Positions 23,850 through 36,183 of a DNA stretch of 64,000 nucleotides are shown piece by piece. The position numbers and the translations under genes are program-made. The DNA is from Cryptomeria japonica (taxonomy: Eukaryota; Streptophyta; Pinopsida; Cupressales; Cupressaceae). The notes under the pieces were generated by a model. The model had not been told where the DNA came from and searched no databases. It saw nothing but the letters and a program-made list of their open reading frames with translations. How positions within the stretch are numbered: position 1 is the stretch's first letter; the number at the start of each line of letters is the position of its first letter. The DNA is taken from the NCBI RefSeq assembly GCF_030272615.1, contig NC_081406.1, positions 217,692,997-217,756,996 of the forward strand, given 5' to 3'.

Positions 23850-24975
23850 GGAACCTACCAACAATAAGATGATACTCTACAGTAGTATGTGTAAATATTA
23901 CAATGGGGAATGCACATGCATTCAGACACACTGCCTAGAGCTCACTACTCAAAAGATAATGACTTGAAAGGCTACAACCCTTAGGGATGTCTCACTAACT
24001 TACAATAAGATTCAAAATACAATGCAAAAGGAATGAACTACAATTATAGCATCTCCAGATGCCTGATGACAGTTCCGGTTAAGCATAATTGTTTGCTCTG
24101 CAACAACAATCTTTGCTCAATACACAACACCAAAAGATGAATCCTTGTTAGAACATACACCACTCTCTAATAAGGTAGACACAACCTTGATACCTAAATT
24201 GCTTGACAATATCACCTATTTATACAATTCATAAACCTTGACAACAAGGTCAGCCAAACCCTGAACTCACAATTACAAAATTACATCACATGATACAAAC
24301 ATCAACCATCAGACTAATATAATGATATACATGACATAACATGGACCTATTCAAATCTCCAAACATGAAACACCACCAAAAATCATGCCAAGACCATCTG
24401 CAACATGCTACACCACCAGGAAAATCGCATAAGACGAAGAACATCACTGGTTCAAAAAAATCACCAAGAGCTCGCATAACAATCAATGTAGATCATCAAA
24501 ACAAATATGACACAATTAGGAAACACCAGCAAGCACATTAGAATCATCATTAATAGCTACACCATCACCACTTATCAAATCTTTATCTATCAACGTTTGA
24601 AACTCAAGAACACTCAAACAACAACAACTATCACAAAGAAAGATAACTTGTGGAGCACCAAATCATGAGCCATCTAAAATGAAGATACACAAGACCATTC
24701 CAAACAATCTCCCAAAAAATTAGCTCAATATCTGATCACACCGGAATATACCAAAGGAAATACTGAACTCTACAAAGCACTAATCAGAAAAACAAACTAC
24801 AAACTGGATCATATGCTATGATCAATTAAGCTTCTCGAATCACTAAAACCAATACGGAAGAATATAATGATACTATAAATACTCCATCCACCAAACCAAA
24901 GTCCTAATAATCCAATCTACAAGCACCAGAGTAGAAATATGTTGACATCAATGACAATAACATATCCTAGTAGCA

Positions 24976-27610
24976 GCAATGCCCAATAGTAATTCCTCAA
25001 AATGATGCATATAACCAGCCACATGAAGTACATAAACCTGAAACTAATTTTCCAAATGGTTGTATATCTATTGTCCCATTACAAGTACCATTCTATTAGA
25101 GTGAATTTGAGTTTTCTTATCAACAAAGTATTCATAATTGGGTATGCACAATTGAGACGGTTGAAGTTCAACATGGTCATAGTAGTCACATCAATTACAA
25201 TGAAGTTAATAAGGACCTTTCCTGTATTGAATACATCCAGGATTGCTCATTTTATGAAATTGGTGAGGACTTTGATTATTTTGATTTTACAAATGATGAT
25301 ACTAATTCTGAATTTTCTTTTCTTAGTGAGGATGACAATCGGGCTAGCATTGAAAACAATTTTAGTGAAGTCACTAATCCAATATTTGATGAAGAAGTAG
25401 ATATAGATCAGGTGGTCCTTTGTCATAATCCATTTAAAGGTGGATTCAATGAATTTTCTAGTCCACTATATGAAGAAGTGATTAAGATTCCAAATAATTC
25501 AATTGCTGTAGCAATTTGTGCAATGAGTGATTTGTTGGATATTGTTGATAATTTTGTTGGAATGTGTTGTTGTCATTGATGTTAATATATTCCTCCCTAT
25601 GTTTTAGTGTTGCAATCAAATCAAGTGAGTTGGTTCAGCTAGTGTGTTTTAGATGAGTTGATGCAGATTAAAGGGTTTTTAGATAAGTATCTTAAGTTGA
25701 TTCAGTAGAAGTTTCAATGGTCTGTATGATGATTTTATTGAGTTATGTGATTTGGTATTGCGATTGGTTTTTTTTTGTTCAATGTTATGTATTTTGCTTC
25801 ACTTTGCCCTCAAATTGCAATATCTTTGTTTGTGGATTTGGTAGAGTGTTGGGACATTCTGGTGTGTCCTCAATTCAAATGGTTCATGATTTGGATGTTC
25901 ACAAGCATATCTTTCAATTTGACAGGTCAATTGAGTAAGTGTTCTTGAGGTTCGATACAATGATAATGAAGATTCTAGTAAGTCATGATGTTGTAGTTGT
26001 TGTTGCGGTAATTCATGATGCTTGTGGATGTTTCTTGATCATGTCCTATTTGTGTTGGTGGTCTGTGTTGATCATTGTGCGCATTAATGATGTTTTTCCT
26101 TATTCCGATGATGTTCTTCATTTTCTTGGCCGACATGATGATTGTAGTGTGTTGCGAATGTTCAAGGTGTAATTCTTGGAGGTGTTTCATGTTCCTAGTG
26201 GTGATTTGGGTGCATACTATGTCTTAGCCAACATTGTTTTGTTTGCATGTGTTATTGTAGCATGTCTGGTCATATTTTTTAATTTGTATTGTGGGTTGAG
26301 CCAACCTTGAAATATAGGTTGATGATTTGTATAAAATGATGTAATTTCATGTAGTGGATGTATTTGTGGTATCTACAAGTGTGTGTAAAGTGTGAGTAAT
26401 GCTTTGATCTTTCAATAGTAGAGGAGAAGTGTGAAAGAAGTGTGACAGAGCATTATATGAGCTTAATCGAAACTGTAACCAGGCATTAGGAGATATTATT
26501 CTATCAGTTCATGATCTTCCAGATGTAATCCAAATGTTTTCATAAGATAGTGAGTCTTCCCTAGGGTTGTATCCCTTATTGTTATTGTATTTTAAACAGT
26601 GAGCTCTAGGCAGTGTGCGTGAATACATGTGCATTCCCCATTGTAATATTTCATATACTTGTAGCAAGGTATCATCTTATTGTGGGTAGGTTCCCACTGT
26701 GGTTTTTCCCTTAACCAGGTTTTCCATGTCAAAAATCTTGGTGTTATGCATGTTATTGATGTGGTATTTATTTATGATTTCATTGTTAATTATCAAATCT
26801 GAAATTGAGTTTAAGTTAAGTAAAGTTTTGTGAAAAATGATTCACCCCCCCCCCCCCCACTCTCAGTTTTTTGCCTTGTTGCCAACATGATTTGATATCA
26901 CTTAATGATAGTGAATCTACTTATACATTTGATCATGATAATGTTAATGAGAATGGTTCATGGTTCATGTATTCTTGAGAATGATTTGCATAGTAAAGGA
27001 TCTCTTCAAGTTGATCAACAGTTGATTTTTGTCCTTGCTAAGAATGACATGTATAAATCAGAGTCAGAGATTTCAACTCTATGTGAAATGAAATCATATG
27101 ACGATGTGTATGGTATGAATAATTGTGATTACTTCAATTCTCATGCACCTATATTGATTCACCATTTTTGCATTTGTGTTATGATGAATATTTCATGTCT
27201 TTTGTGCATGATAATGATATGATCAAATCTATTGGTCTCAAAAAGTTTGATGGATTTCAAGTATTTTTCAGTGCTTAACTTAGTTTTATTATTATGTAGT
27301 AATGTATGACAGTGACTTGGTTGATGATAACTGTTACATAGTGTATAAGGGTGAATTATTTAATAAATGTGGCACATATATATGTGTATGGATGATAGAA
27401 TAAAAATCATGACAATTTGTTCTCTACTTAGTAATGAACAGTAATATGGTACAATTGATAGTGATGGTGGAATGTTCAAGAATGTGGTTGAAAGTGCCAA
27501 GGATTATATGTGTGACCAACTTGCTTCTAATGGTTTGATCTATTAGGTTCACCCTTATTTCAATGTATTGGCTAATTTGGTTAATAAGTGGTCTTATCCT
27601 ACTTGTTGAA
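24976..27610 (+). pseudogene. Background K: unrecognised acidic ORF remnant
   Basis: Between G's LTR and solo LTR I one frame is open from about 25101 to 25554 (FEFSYQQSIHNWVCTIETVE ... IVDNF). It is rich in Asp, Glu, Asn, Ser and Phe. An upstream part (24976-25100) is in the same frame behind one TAG. Beyond the LTR, protein-like text of the same style continues at 26889-27280 with frameshifts (DLISLNDSESTYTFDHDN; VDQQLIFVLAKNDMYKSE) and at 27460-27610 (GMFKNVVESAKDYMCDQL, ending VNKWSYPTC). I do not recognise the family and see no catalytic motif. It may be part of an old Ty3-type polyprotein or a domesticated gene. The minisatellites downstream favour a retroelement 3' region. It is broken by stops, frameshifts and the LTR. 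Confidence 0.4.
25555..26887 (+). repeat. Solo LTR I, same family as element G
   Basis: It starts TGTTGGAATGTGTTG and ends CTTGTTGCCAACA. It carries the U5 block (26692-26726) and a 14-C run (26845-26858). It matches the reverse complement of G's LTR. Flanks TAATTT and TGATTT are near-identical but not a clean 5-bp duplication. Following sequence continues K rather than a gag, so solo is preferred. GATTTGATATCA just after it resembles a decayed primer site, which leaves a deleted full element possible. Confidence 0.72.
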
Positions 27611-27660
27611 ACTCTAGTTCCAAATTACACCATTACATTTATGTGATCCATGTGGGAAGA

Positions 27661-27835
27661 AAGAGTTGCAATAGTCTAGAAAGTTATGTTATGCTAGTTC
27701 CACTCATCTGAAAATATAGCACAAGGAGAGTTGAAAGGTCTAGCAAGCTATGTTATGCTAGTCAGTGTATCTTAAAGAAGTTGAAAAAGGAAGAGTTGAA
27801 AGGTCTAGCAAGTTGTGTTATGCTATTCAACTCAT
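27661..27835 (+). repeat. Minisatellite, unit about 64 bp, three copies
   Basis: Copies of AGTTGAAAGGTCTAGCAAG followed by TATGTTATGCTAGT occur at 27661, 27726 and 27790, spaced 64-65 bp. They lie in K after its ORF remnant. Confidence 0.75.
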
Positions 27836-27939
27836 CTTTCTAAAGATGACATTGTCTAGTTTCAGGAGTTAAGCATCTCATCTAAGATTAAATGGTGTAG
27901 TTTCGAGCATGCAACAACCTGTATAAGACAGACAATAAG

Positions 27940-28165
27940 GATAACCCTTGAATTGATAAATAATAACCAAGCAAGGCATTATGCAAATAAATCTGCAACT
28001 TGAATTGATAAAGGATAACCAAGAAAGGCATTATGCAAGGAAAATAACAACTTCAATAAAAAAAGGATAAACAATCAAGGAATCATTCAAGAAAATTTGC
28101 AACTTGAATTGAGAAAGGATAACCAAGTAAGTAATTATGAAGGGAAATCTGCAACTTTAATTAAA
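27940..28165 (+). repeat. Minisatellite, unit about 50-60 bp, four copies
   Basis: Degenerate units contain CTTGAATTGATAAAGGATAA, then CCAAG-AAGGCATTATGCAA and TCTGCAA. The spacing varies because of small indels. Confidence 0.75.
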
Positions 28166-29108
28166 CATACATTCCAAGGAGGCCATGATGTATGCCCCCC
28201 CTTAAGATGTCAACATAGCCCTATGTTGATGTCTTAAAGAAGATGGGCACAAATATACACAACTTCATCACCAATGATATATTCTTAGGCAATAATGTAC
28301 ATAAGTCCAAGCTAAAGATTCCTAGCTCTTATAAGCAAGGAAAATATAGTCATAAAAGAGATATCTTGTAGCAAGTGTAAAGGGATCCTTTTGAGGGATG
28401 CACAGAGGAAGAGATCTTTTTCCAAAGATATTGACCTCTAAAAATAGAAGGGATATTTGACAAAGATAACATCTTTGAAAAGGAGATGGAAACTAAGAAT
28501 ACACACCTCCCATTGCTAGGAAAAAAGTGGATTCTTAGTAAAATATTGCACACATTCACTAAGGTGAGCTCATTCATAAGAAGATGCATCAATGCAAATA
28601 AAGATCAATTCCAACCTAGGGACATATATATACTCGAATGGAGGACCACTCTATGTAAGAAAACACTTCAAGTTACAAAAAATGCAACTCAAAGGAAAAG
28701 GAAATCTTTTAAATCGAGATAGAATTGAAATATTATTCTTTCCCCCAAGCATTTAGACAAGCAAGAATTACTATTATATTGTTGTCCAAGTATTATTATA
28801 ATTTAAGTTATTACCACATATGACAAAGAGCCTGTATTGTCACAAAGGCCTTCCCACTTGATGAACAACCATGATCATCAACCTTGTGACACATTGAAAT
28901 ATCCTCCAAGTGTGGGACCTTGCATAATGTAAGGTTGAGTCTCTAGAGAAGTTCGACTTCCTTTCCAATCTAAATGCAGGTGTTGCTCTAACTGAACACA
29001 GATAAATCTATTCTATTGATTTTGAGGGGGGAAAGAGGAAAAAGGAATGCTTGAAAGGAGAAAAGAGGTTTACACCTAGATTGAAGATTGATCTTCCTTT
29101 CCTATAAC
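28166..29108. other. Non-coding part of K with a hairpin
   Basis: No convincing gene. At 28202-28237 an inverted repeat has 17-bp arms (two mismatches) around CC, centred on AACATAG/CTATGTT. The stretch ends at the insertion point of F. Short ORFs such as 28486-28722 look accidental. Confidence 0.4.
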
Positions 29109-30656
29109 TATTGGCATGATTGGCATAACTGATACAGATGAGGTGATGCAGTTAAAGACTGATGACTGCATCGATAGAGGATGGAAGACTATTTGTGATG
29201 AAGAGATTCAGATTTTGTGATTAGATGACTTGATCAGTTATTTGTGTTTTCATTGATGGCAACTGATGTTAAATGATGTTAACTAATGTTTCCTAATATT
29301 TGGTTTATCATCTAAGTGATTCAGTCTACCGGAGATAGGGTTTACCAGCAATATACCTGAGTTTGTGAAATAGGACTTTAACCGATATATGTTGAGATGT
29401 TTTACTTGAAGCAGATGATTGGTGATGATTGGTGATTTGAAATTTGAAATATAAGATTTTATCATGGTAATGAGTATTTGACTGGAACCACATCTTATGA
29501 TGACTATCAGAAGGCATGTTTCTAATTTTTGATAAAGTTTTGCCAAGGTTTAAGAAGGGTTTTAGAGACGGTGATGAAATCACCAAACCAATAATAATTT
29601 TTTGTATGGTGGTGATCAACAACAAGTTCACGTATTGATGATAATGTGGCACAAACTATGTGAAATGTTTGAAAGATGTTTTGGTGCATTTGGAGAGCAA
29701 ATTTCTTGGGAATGTGCAAAGTGCTTAGTGGAATGAGCTAAGGGTTTGACTTTGTACCAGATCGACTTGTTGTGATGACTTATGATCATTCAATGACTGA
29801 TATTGATTTGTAATTGATTTTAATGATCCACATGATGATCTATAATGATTTTTTAAGATATGTGATGATCTATGATGTAATTTAGGGTTTAGCGGTCGTC
29901 CTAGTGGATAGCATTATTTATGTTGGCTTAGTTGATGTTTATTTTGTCATTGATCTTAGAGAAGAGTGTGAAGCCAGATGAAAGAAAAAGTTAGGTCTTT
30001 CGAAAAGTTGCAAATAGCGAAGCATAACTGGATCTAATTTAGCAAGCTGAGAAGTGCAAGTAATAGATCACTTTTTCACTGTTGTTCTTTAACAATTACA
30101 ATAAATTAAATCCCTTAACCAGGTAGGTCCTAACAGGCCTTGAGCTTGTAAATCCCCTACTAGGGTAGCTCTCAAAAAGAGTGGTAAATCCTCTCATGAG
30201 GTTGATCCTAACAGGTCATTAAGCTCCTAATCGGGTTGCACATCCAAATCGCTTAACCAGGTGACTCCTAAAAGGGTCTTTTCCTAACAGAGTGTATTGT
30301 AAGCTCCTAATAGGGCTAATCTCCTAACGGGGTGTAATTAAAAAGAGTACAAATCTTTGTGGGTACTAACTCCCACTGTGGTTTTTCCCTATTTGGGTTT
30401 CCATTACAAAAATATGGTGTTCATGTGTGGAATGATATTCATGCGATGTTATTGATTATCTTAGTTTATTCCTTATTTATGAATACACAGGTTATAGCAG
30501 TTTATCAAAGATTACCGGTATTGTTTAATGAATTGGCATACGTGGTAAATGAAGTTAGATTTGTCGTAGGTTTGATTTGGGCTTAAAGTTTTAAATTGGT
30601 ATTAATATTGATCCCCCCCCCCTCTCAGTATTAACTGGATCCTCATAGGATTAAAA
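29109..30656 (+). repeat. 5' LTR of element F
   Basis: It ends CATAGGATTAAAA where the 3' copy has ...ATTAACA. It includes an array of degenerate CTCCTAAYAGGGT words (30120-30330), the U5 block CCCACTGTGGTTTTTCCC (30371-30403) and a C-run before TCTCAGTATT. Confidence 0.87.
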
Positions 30657-30658
30657 AT

Positions 30659-30670
30659 TGGTATCATAGC
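30659..30670 (+). promoter_or_regulatory. Primer binding site of element F
   Basis: TGGTATCATAGC is one base from the initiator-Met complement and lies 2 bp past the LTR. Confidence 0.85.
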
Positions 30671-30730
30671 TTTGGTCCTCTGTGTACAAAAAGCCTAACC
30701 TCTTGACGAAAATATTCTGAGAAAGTCAAG

Positions 30731-33367
30731 ATGATGAAGAAAGAGGGTCCCAAGTTCAACAAGGATAACTGCAAGATCTAGAAAGATAGAATGAATATCT
30801 ACATCAAACATCTTAGTGCATAATATTGGAAGCAAGCTGAAACTAAATATGTTGCTCCTACTACTACCCCCTTGACACCGGATGAACTCAAAGAGCAGCA
30901 AGATAACATGCAAGCCTTAGAAGCTATTTTTAGTACTTTATTTGATTAAGAATATTTTGATGTTCAAGGATTAGAAACTGTAGGTGAGGTTTGGGAAAAG
31001 CTAGATATAATCTATGGAGGAGATGACCATGTGCAAAGAGCCAAAGAGGAAAGCTTCAGAGGGAAGCTTGATGATATGAGAGTGCTTGAAGAAGAAAATA
31101 TTGCAAAGTATGGCTAGAGAATCAAAGAAGTTGTTGGTGGCATAAAGAGTGTTGGAGGTAAAATGGATTATGACGCAATAGTAAGTAAAATTCTTAGAAC
31201 TCTTCAACCTCAGTATGCTATAAGAGTATCTGCAATCCAAGAACTTAGATCTATTTCAAAAGATAAGGTAACTATTGATTCATTGATTGGTAAGCTTACA
31301 ACTTTTGAGTTAAATTATTTTGACAATAGTGTGACAAAGTCTACTGAATCTACCTTTAAAGCTTCTTTTACCGGTTCATCTACTAGAAAAGGAAAAGATA
31401 TATGTCAAAATCATGAGTGCAAATCAAGTCATGGAAGTTACTGGGGAAATCAAGACAATGAAGATAAAGTGATGGAACTTGAGGCACTGTTAGAAAAAAG
31501 ATTTTCAAGAGGCACAAGTAAGTATAAAGGAAAGCTACCTTTGAAGTGTTTCTCTTGTAGTGAAACTAGTCATATTGCTGCTAACTACCCTAATACTGAT
31601 AAGAAAGAGAAGTTTAGGAGATTCAAAGGAAAGGGCAAGAACATTGTTATTTTGTAGTAGATGAAGGTGTGACCAATGACGAGTTTGAAGAAGAAGATGA
31701 CAATGAGGAAATTGTGTTTGTAGCCGTGAAGGAGGAACTGACAGATGAAAAGGCACTGGTATCTCACATGGAGACTAGTGATGAATGGATTATAGATAGT
31801 GGCTTCTCACACCACATGACCAGAGACAAAAGTAAGTTCATAACTCTTGATGAATTTGATGGTGGTGTTGTTAGATTTGGAAATAACTCTCCCTGCATGG
31901 TGAAAGGTAAAGGTTTAGTTTCTCTAAATGCGAAGAGTAATGTTGATAATGTGTTTTGGGTTGACGGTCTAAAGCATAATATTTTAAGAGTTGGTCAGCT
32001 CAATGATAAAATTTATTTGCTTGAGTTTAAAAGTGGAGTCTGCAGAATTCTTGGAGGTAATGATGAACTAATTGCTACCGAGAGGCAAACTAGAGGTAAC
32101 TTACTTCATTTGAATAGTAATATTAATAATTGTCTAGTTACAAGAATGGAAGACAGTTGGTTGTGACATAAGATATGTTTTAATGAATTTTGATAATTTG
32201 GTTAAGATAAGAAAGTCAAGTATTGTAAGAGCATTACCCCAACTTGTTAAACTGGATAGTGTGATATTCAAAGTTTATCAAATGAATGTCAAATCAGCCT
32301 TTTTGAATGGGATTCTAGAAGAAAAAGTCTACATTGAACAACCAAATGGATTTTCTCTATCTAATGATGAAGACATGGTGTGAAAATTGCATAAAGCACT
32401 ATATGGTCCAAAGCAAGCACTAAGAGCATGGTATGAAAGATTACATGCACATTTCATCAAAAATGGATTCCAACGTACCAGTGAGGAAAACAACATTTAT
32501 TTGAAGACTGATGGAGACAAGATGTTGATAGCAAAAGTGTTTGTAGATGACATAATTTTTGGTGGAAATGATGATACGTGTATGGATTTTTTTGATATAA
32601 TGAAAACGTAATTTGAAATATCTCTAATTGATGAAATAAAGTTCTTTATTGGGTTATAGGTCTAACAAATAGATGGAGGTATCTTTATTTGTCAAATAAA
32701 TTATGTCAAAGAGGTGTTGAAGACATTCGGCATGGAAGACTACAAATTGGTAGGAACACCGATGGTGAAAGGTTGCAAGTTGTCCAAACAAGATGATTCT
32801 CCTATTGTTTGTGAAAAAGAGTACATGTCTATGATTGGTAAGTTGCACTATGTTGTTCATAGTAGGCCGAACATTGCTCATGCTATTGGGTTAGTTGCCA
32901 GATTTCAGAAAGAGGCTAAGGAGACACATTTGGTGGTAGTGAAGAGAATTTTTTGATATCTCAAAGACATAGTAGATTATGGTTTATGGTATCTTTATAA
33001 AGGAGATTTTAATTTGGATGTCTTTACTGATGTAGATTGGGCAAGTAATGTGGATGACCGGAAAAGTACAACCGATGGAGCTTTTCTTCTTGGTGGAAGA
33101 TTAGTGGCATGGACAAGCAAGAAACAAACATGTATTTCTCATTCTACAGCTGAAGCAGAGTATGTTGCTGTATCCATGAATTGCATGCAGGCAATATGGA
33201 TGAGACATGTGCTAGAACGATTCAAAATAGATATGTCTCAAATAGTGACTATCTATTGTGATAATACAAGTGCAATAAATATTTCTAAGAATCCTGTACT
33301 TCATGCTACAACCAAGCACATTGAATTGAAGTGTCATTTTCTAAGGGAAATATTTCAAGAAAAATAG
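30731..33367 (+). pseudogene. Copia gag-pol of element F lacking integrase core
   Basis: Gag starts at ATG 30731 (MMKKEGPKFNKDNCKI) with UBN2-type blocks (VWEKLDIIYGGDDHVQRAK) and one zinc knuckle CFSCSETSHIAANY (last Cys lost). A frameshift near 31655 leads into protease with EWIIDSGFSHHMT at about 31788; the catalytic DSG is present. The GAG-pre-integrase region reads VDGLKHNILRVGQL and ends DSWL-stop-HK. At about 32270 the text jumps from KLDSVIFK to the RT block VYQMNVKSAFLNG, so the integrase DDE core and the RT N-terminus are deleted. RT keeps [10 protein letters not shown]. RNase H follows (DWASNVDDRKSTTDGA, STAEAEYVA, IYCDNTSAI) and ends at about 33367. Frequent stops add to the damage. 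Confidence 0.88.
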
Positions 33368-33610
33368 ATCAAGATGCAATTTGTGAAGATGATGGAGATG
33401 CATCAATCCTATGGATCTAATGTTTATTCTTCATTAGGGTTTGGTGAGGTGCAAGATACTCCATAGTAGGAGCAACTAGGATATAAAGTTCTCATTCAAT
33501 GATCTTATATAATGATTGGATATAATTGTTTGATTTGGTTAGCAGAGATGATGATGACATAAGCAATGGGAAAGAAGATCAGTGATGCACATACACCTTT
33601 GGCATTGTTG

Positions 33611-33798
33611 TCAAAGGGGGAGAAGAATGAGATCAGATTTGGGAGAAGAAAAAGATCAGAGAAGTATTGGTTTAGGGGGAGAAGACAAAAGAAGAAGACC
33701 GATAGATTATATGATACCGAAAGCAAGTAGCAGTGATGGTGTAACAATGATGGTATTGCAATCAGATTCATGTTGCCATCAATGCCAAAGGGGGAGAA
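33611..33798 (+). promoter_or_regulatory. Repeated polypurine tracts of element F
   Basis: Tracts are at 33611-33624 (TCAAAGGGGGAGAA), 33672-33684 (TTAGGGGGAGAAG) and the LTR-adjacent 33785-33798 (CCAAAGGGGGAGAA). They match the spacing and wording of C and D although the LTR family differs. Confidence 0.8.
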
Positions 33799-35319
33799 TG
33801 TTGGCATGATTGGCATAACTGATATAGATGAGGTGATACAGTTAAAGACTGATGATTGCACCGGTAAAGGATAGAAGACTATTTGTGATGAAGAGATTGA
33901 TATTTTGTGATTAGATGAGTGATCAGTTATTTGTGTTGTCATTGATAGAATCTGATGTTAAATGATGTTAACTGATGTTTCCTAATGTTTGGTTTGTCAT
34001 CTAAATGATTCAATCTACTAGTGATAGGGTTTACCAACAATATACATAAGTATGTGAAATAGGACTTTAACTGGTATATGATGAGATGTTTTACTTGAAG
34101 CGGATGATTGGTGATTTGTGGATTGGAATATAAGCTTTTATCATGGTAATGAGTATCTGACCAGAACTGCATCTTGTGATGACTATCAGAAGGCATGTTT
34201 CTAATATCTGATGAAGTTTTGCTAGGGTTTAAGAAGGATTTTAGAATCGGTGATGAAATCATCAAACCGATAATGATTTTTGGTATGGCAGTGATCAACA
34301 ACAAGTTCACATATTGATGATAATGCAGTACAAACTACGTGAAATATTTGAAAGATATTTTGGCGCATTTGGAGAGGGAAGTTCCTGGGAATGTACAAAT
34401 TGCTTAGCGGAATGAGCTAAGGGTTTGACTTTGTACTAGATCAACTTGTCATGATGATTTATGATCATTCAATGACTGATATTGATTTGTAATTGATTGT
34501 AGTGATCTAAATGATGATCTGTAATGAGTTGTAAAGCTTTGTGATGAATTATGATGTAATTTAGGGTTTAGTGGCCGACCTAGTGGGTAGCAAGGGGTTA
34601 GTAGATGTTTATTGTGTTAGTGATCTTAGAGAAGAGTGTGAAGTCATACCAGAGAAGAGTTAGGTCTGCCTAAGAGTTGGAGATAGCAAAGCATAACTGA
34701 ATCTAATTTAGAAAATTGAGAAGTGCAAGTAACAAATCACTTTTTCACTATTGTTCTCTAACAATTAAAGTATATTTAATCCCTTAACTGAGTAGGTCCT
34801 AACAAGCCTTGATCATGCAAATCCCCTAATAGGGTAGCTCTCAAAAAGAGTGGTAAATCCTCTCATGAGGTTGATCCTAATAGGTCATTAAGCTCCTAAG
34901 CGGGTTGCACATCCAAATCCCTTAACCGGGTGACTCCTAATAGGGTCTGCTCCTAATAGGGTGTATTGTAAGCTCCTAGCAGGGCTAAGCTCCTAACAGG
35001 GTGTACTTCAAAAGAGTACAAATATTTGTGGGTACTAACTCCCACTATGGTTTTTTCCTATTTAGGCTTCCATGTAAAAAAATATGGTTCTCATGTGTGG
35101 ATGATTTTCATGTGATGTTATTGATTATCTTAGTGTATTCATTATTTTTGAATACACCAGTTATAGCAGTTTATAAGAGATTTATTAGATTACCGGTACT
35201 ATTTAATGAATTGGAATATGTGGTAAATGAATTTAAATTTGGGTTTAAATTTTTATACTGGTATTAATACTGATTCCCCCTCCCCTCTCTGTATTAACCG
35301 GATCTTCATAGGATTAACA
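33799..35319 (+). repeat. 3' LTR of element F
   Basis: It starts TGTTGGCATGATTGG and ends ATAGGATTAACA. It is collinear with 29109-30656 and repeats the CTCCTAAYAGGGT array at 34790-35010. Confidence 0.88.
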
Positions 35320-36183
35320 ATAATTGCACAAAACATCAAGAAAACTACTCAAAGAATGCACAAATTTCTATCCTAATTGGCTTCCTAAATGAATAGTGGA
35401 GGTTGGAATTCTTGTAGGATGGCAAGAGGAACTAAAATAGTTCATAGATGAAACCTAAAGAGGGATCAACACAATCACATACAGTCAAGAAAGAAAATAA
35501 GAATGTATTCAAACAACAAGACAAACAAGTTATGCAAATTGTGAGAACTAAATGACAACAAAATAGGTAAATTCTATTCATGTAAAGGCAAGACAAATTT
35601 ACAATTTGTAGAAAAAATATGTATTCTCCAAAAGAAAAGAAGGAAGATCCCTGAAAAAGGCTACAAAATTTCCTTTGTAGTTTTAGATTGAACTAAAATT
35701 AAAAAGAGGAAGATCAGATTGATTGATCTGATCGCATGTACACGACACCTCTAAAAATATCCTCCCCTACTCGGAAGAAGAAAAATCCTTGTGGAAAGTG
35801 GAAATCTCCACACATGATGCACTAGGATGGAGTTTGCAAAATATCCCACAGAGTCATATCTGGATTAATGGTGAAGATCCCCAGTGGTCTGAAAGTGGTT
35901 GGGAGTGATTTTGATTAAATTTGGGCTACTGATGGGATAGAACTAATTATTTACCATTAAAGTCGACAACCACCTAAGGCAGCCATTTGAATTTTGCCGC
36001 GCTCCTTGCATTTGAATTTGGGTCACTAGATCATACTTATCATGAACAGATGGTCAGTTAGATTTCACCATGAATCCCTCCAAAGGGCTCAACTGAAGTT
36101 TAAAGCATGGTCATCAATATGGCCCTTTCAAAAAATCTGACAGCCAAGATTATGCCACTTCACCCTGATCCTTTGATGCGTGA
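35320..36183. other. Background K right part, non-coding
   Basis: Sequence between the ends of F and J. I see no ORF or known repeat in it; it presumably continues K from 29108. J's left flank here is CGTGA (36179-36183). Confidence 0.4.

Larger units (their letters stand above)
16402..24975 (-). mobile_element. Element G: copia retrotransposon 5' end (partial, split)
   Basis: G runs right to left. Its 5' LTR (23850-24975 plus 16992-17177) is split by C, followed by a primer site and the first 178 codons of gag. Gag is cut at 16402 by A, and the rest lies left of the window. The LTR family is the same as solo LTR I. The gag is of the autonomous copia type, unlike that of A-D. Confidence 0.8.
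16992..24975 (-). repeat. 5' LTR of element G, interrupted by C
   Basis: The LTR pieces are 16992-17177 (3' part with CTCTTAGT and the U5 block) and 23850-24975 (5' part), about 1.31 kb together. That fits the 1.33 kb of solo LTR I. The right end is taken at ...TAGCA (24975); 24978 is also possible because the other duplication copy is outside the window. Confidence 0.75.
29109..35319 (+). mobile_element. Element F: copia retrotransposon with internal deletion
   Basis: This 6.2-kb element has LTRs of 1548 and 1521 bp, a primer site, gag, protease, a shortened pol and repeated polypurine tracts. The duplication is ATAAC (29104-29108) and ATAAT (35320-35324). The 5' end reads TATTGG and the 3' LTR starts TGTTGG. 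The integrase core and the start of RT are missing, so it cannot move by itself. The LTR begins TGTTGGCATGATTGGCATAAC and is a different family from C and D. Confidence 0.88.

Noticed and set aside
25717-26190. ORFs inside solo LTR I
   Set aside because: They lie wholly in LTR sequence, lack motifs and are not kept in G's LTR of the same family.
26888-26900. GATTTGATATCA after LTR I as a primer binding site
   Set aside because: Only about 7 of 10 bases match and no gag follows; the K text resumes instead. Kept only as an alternative in the LTR entry.
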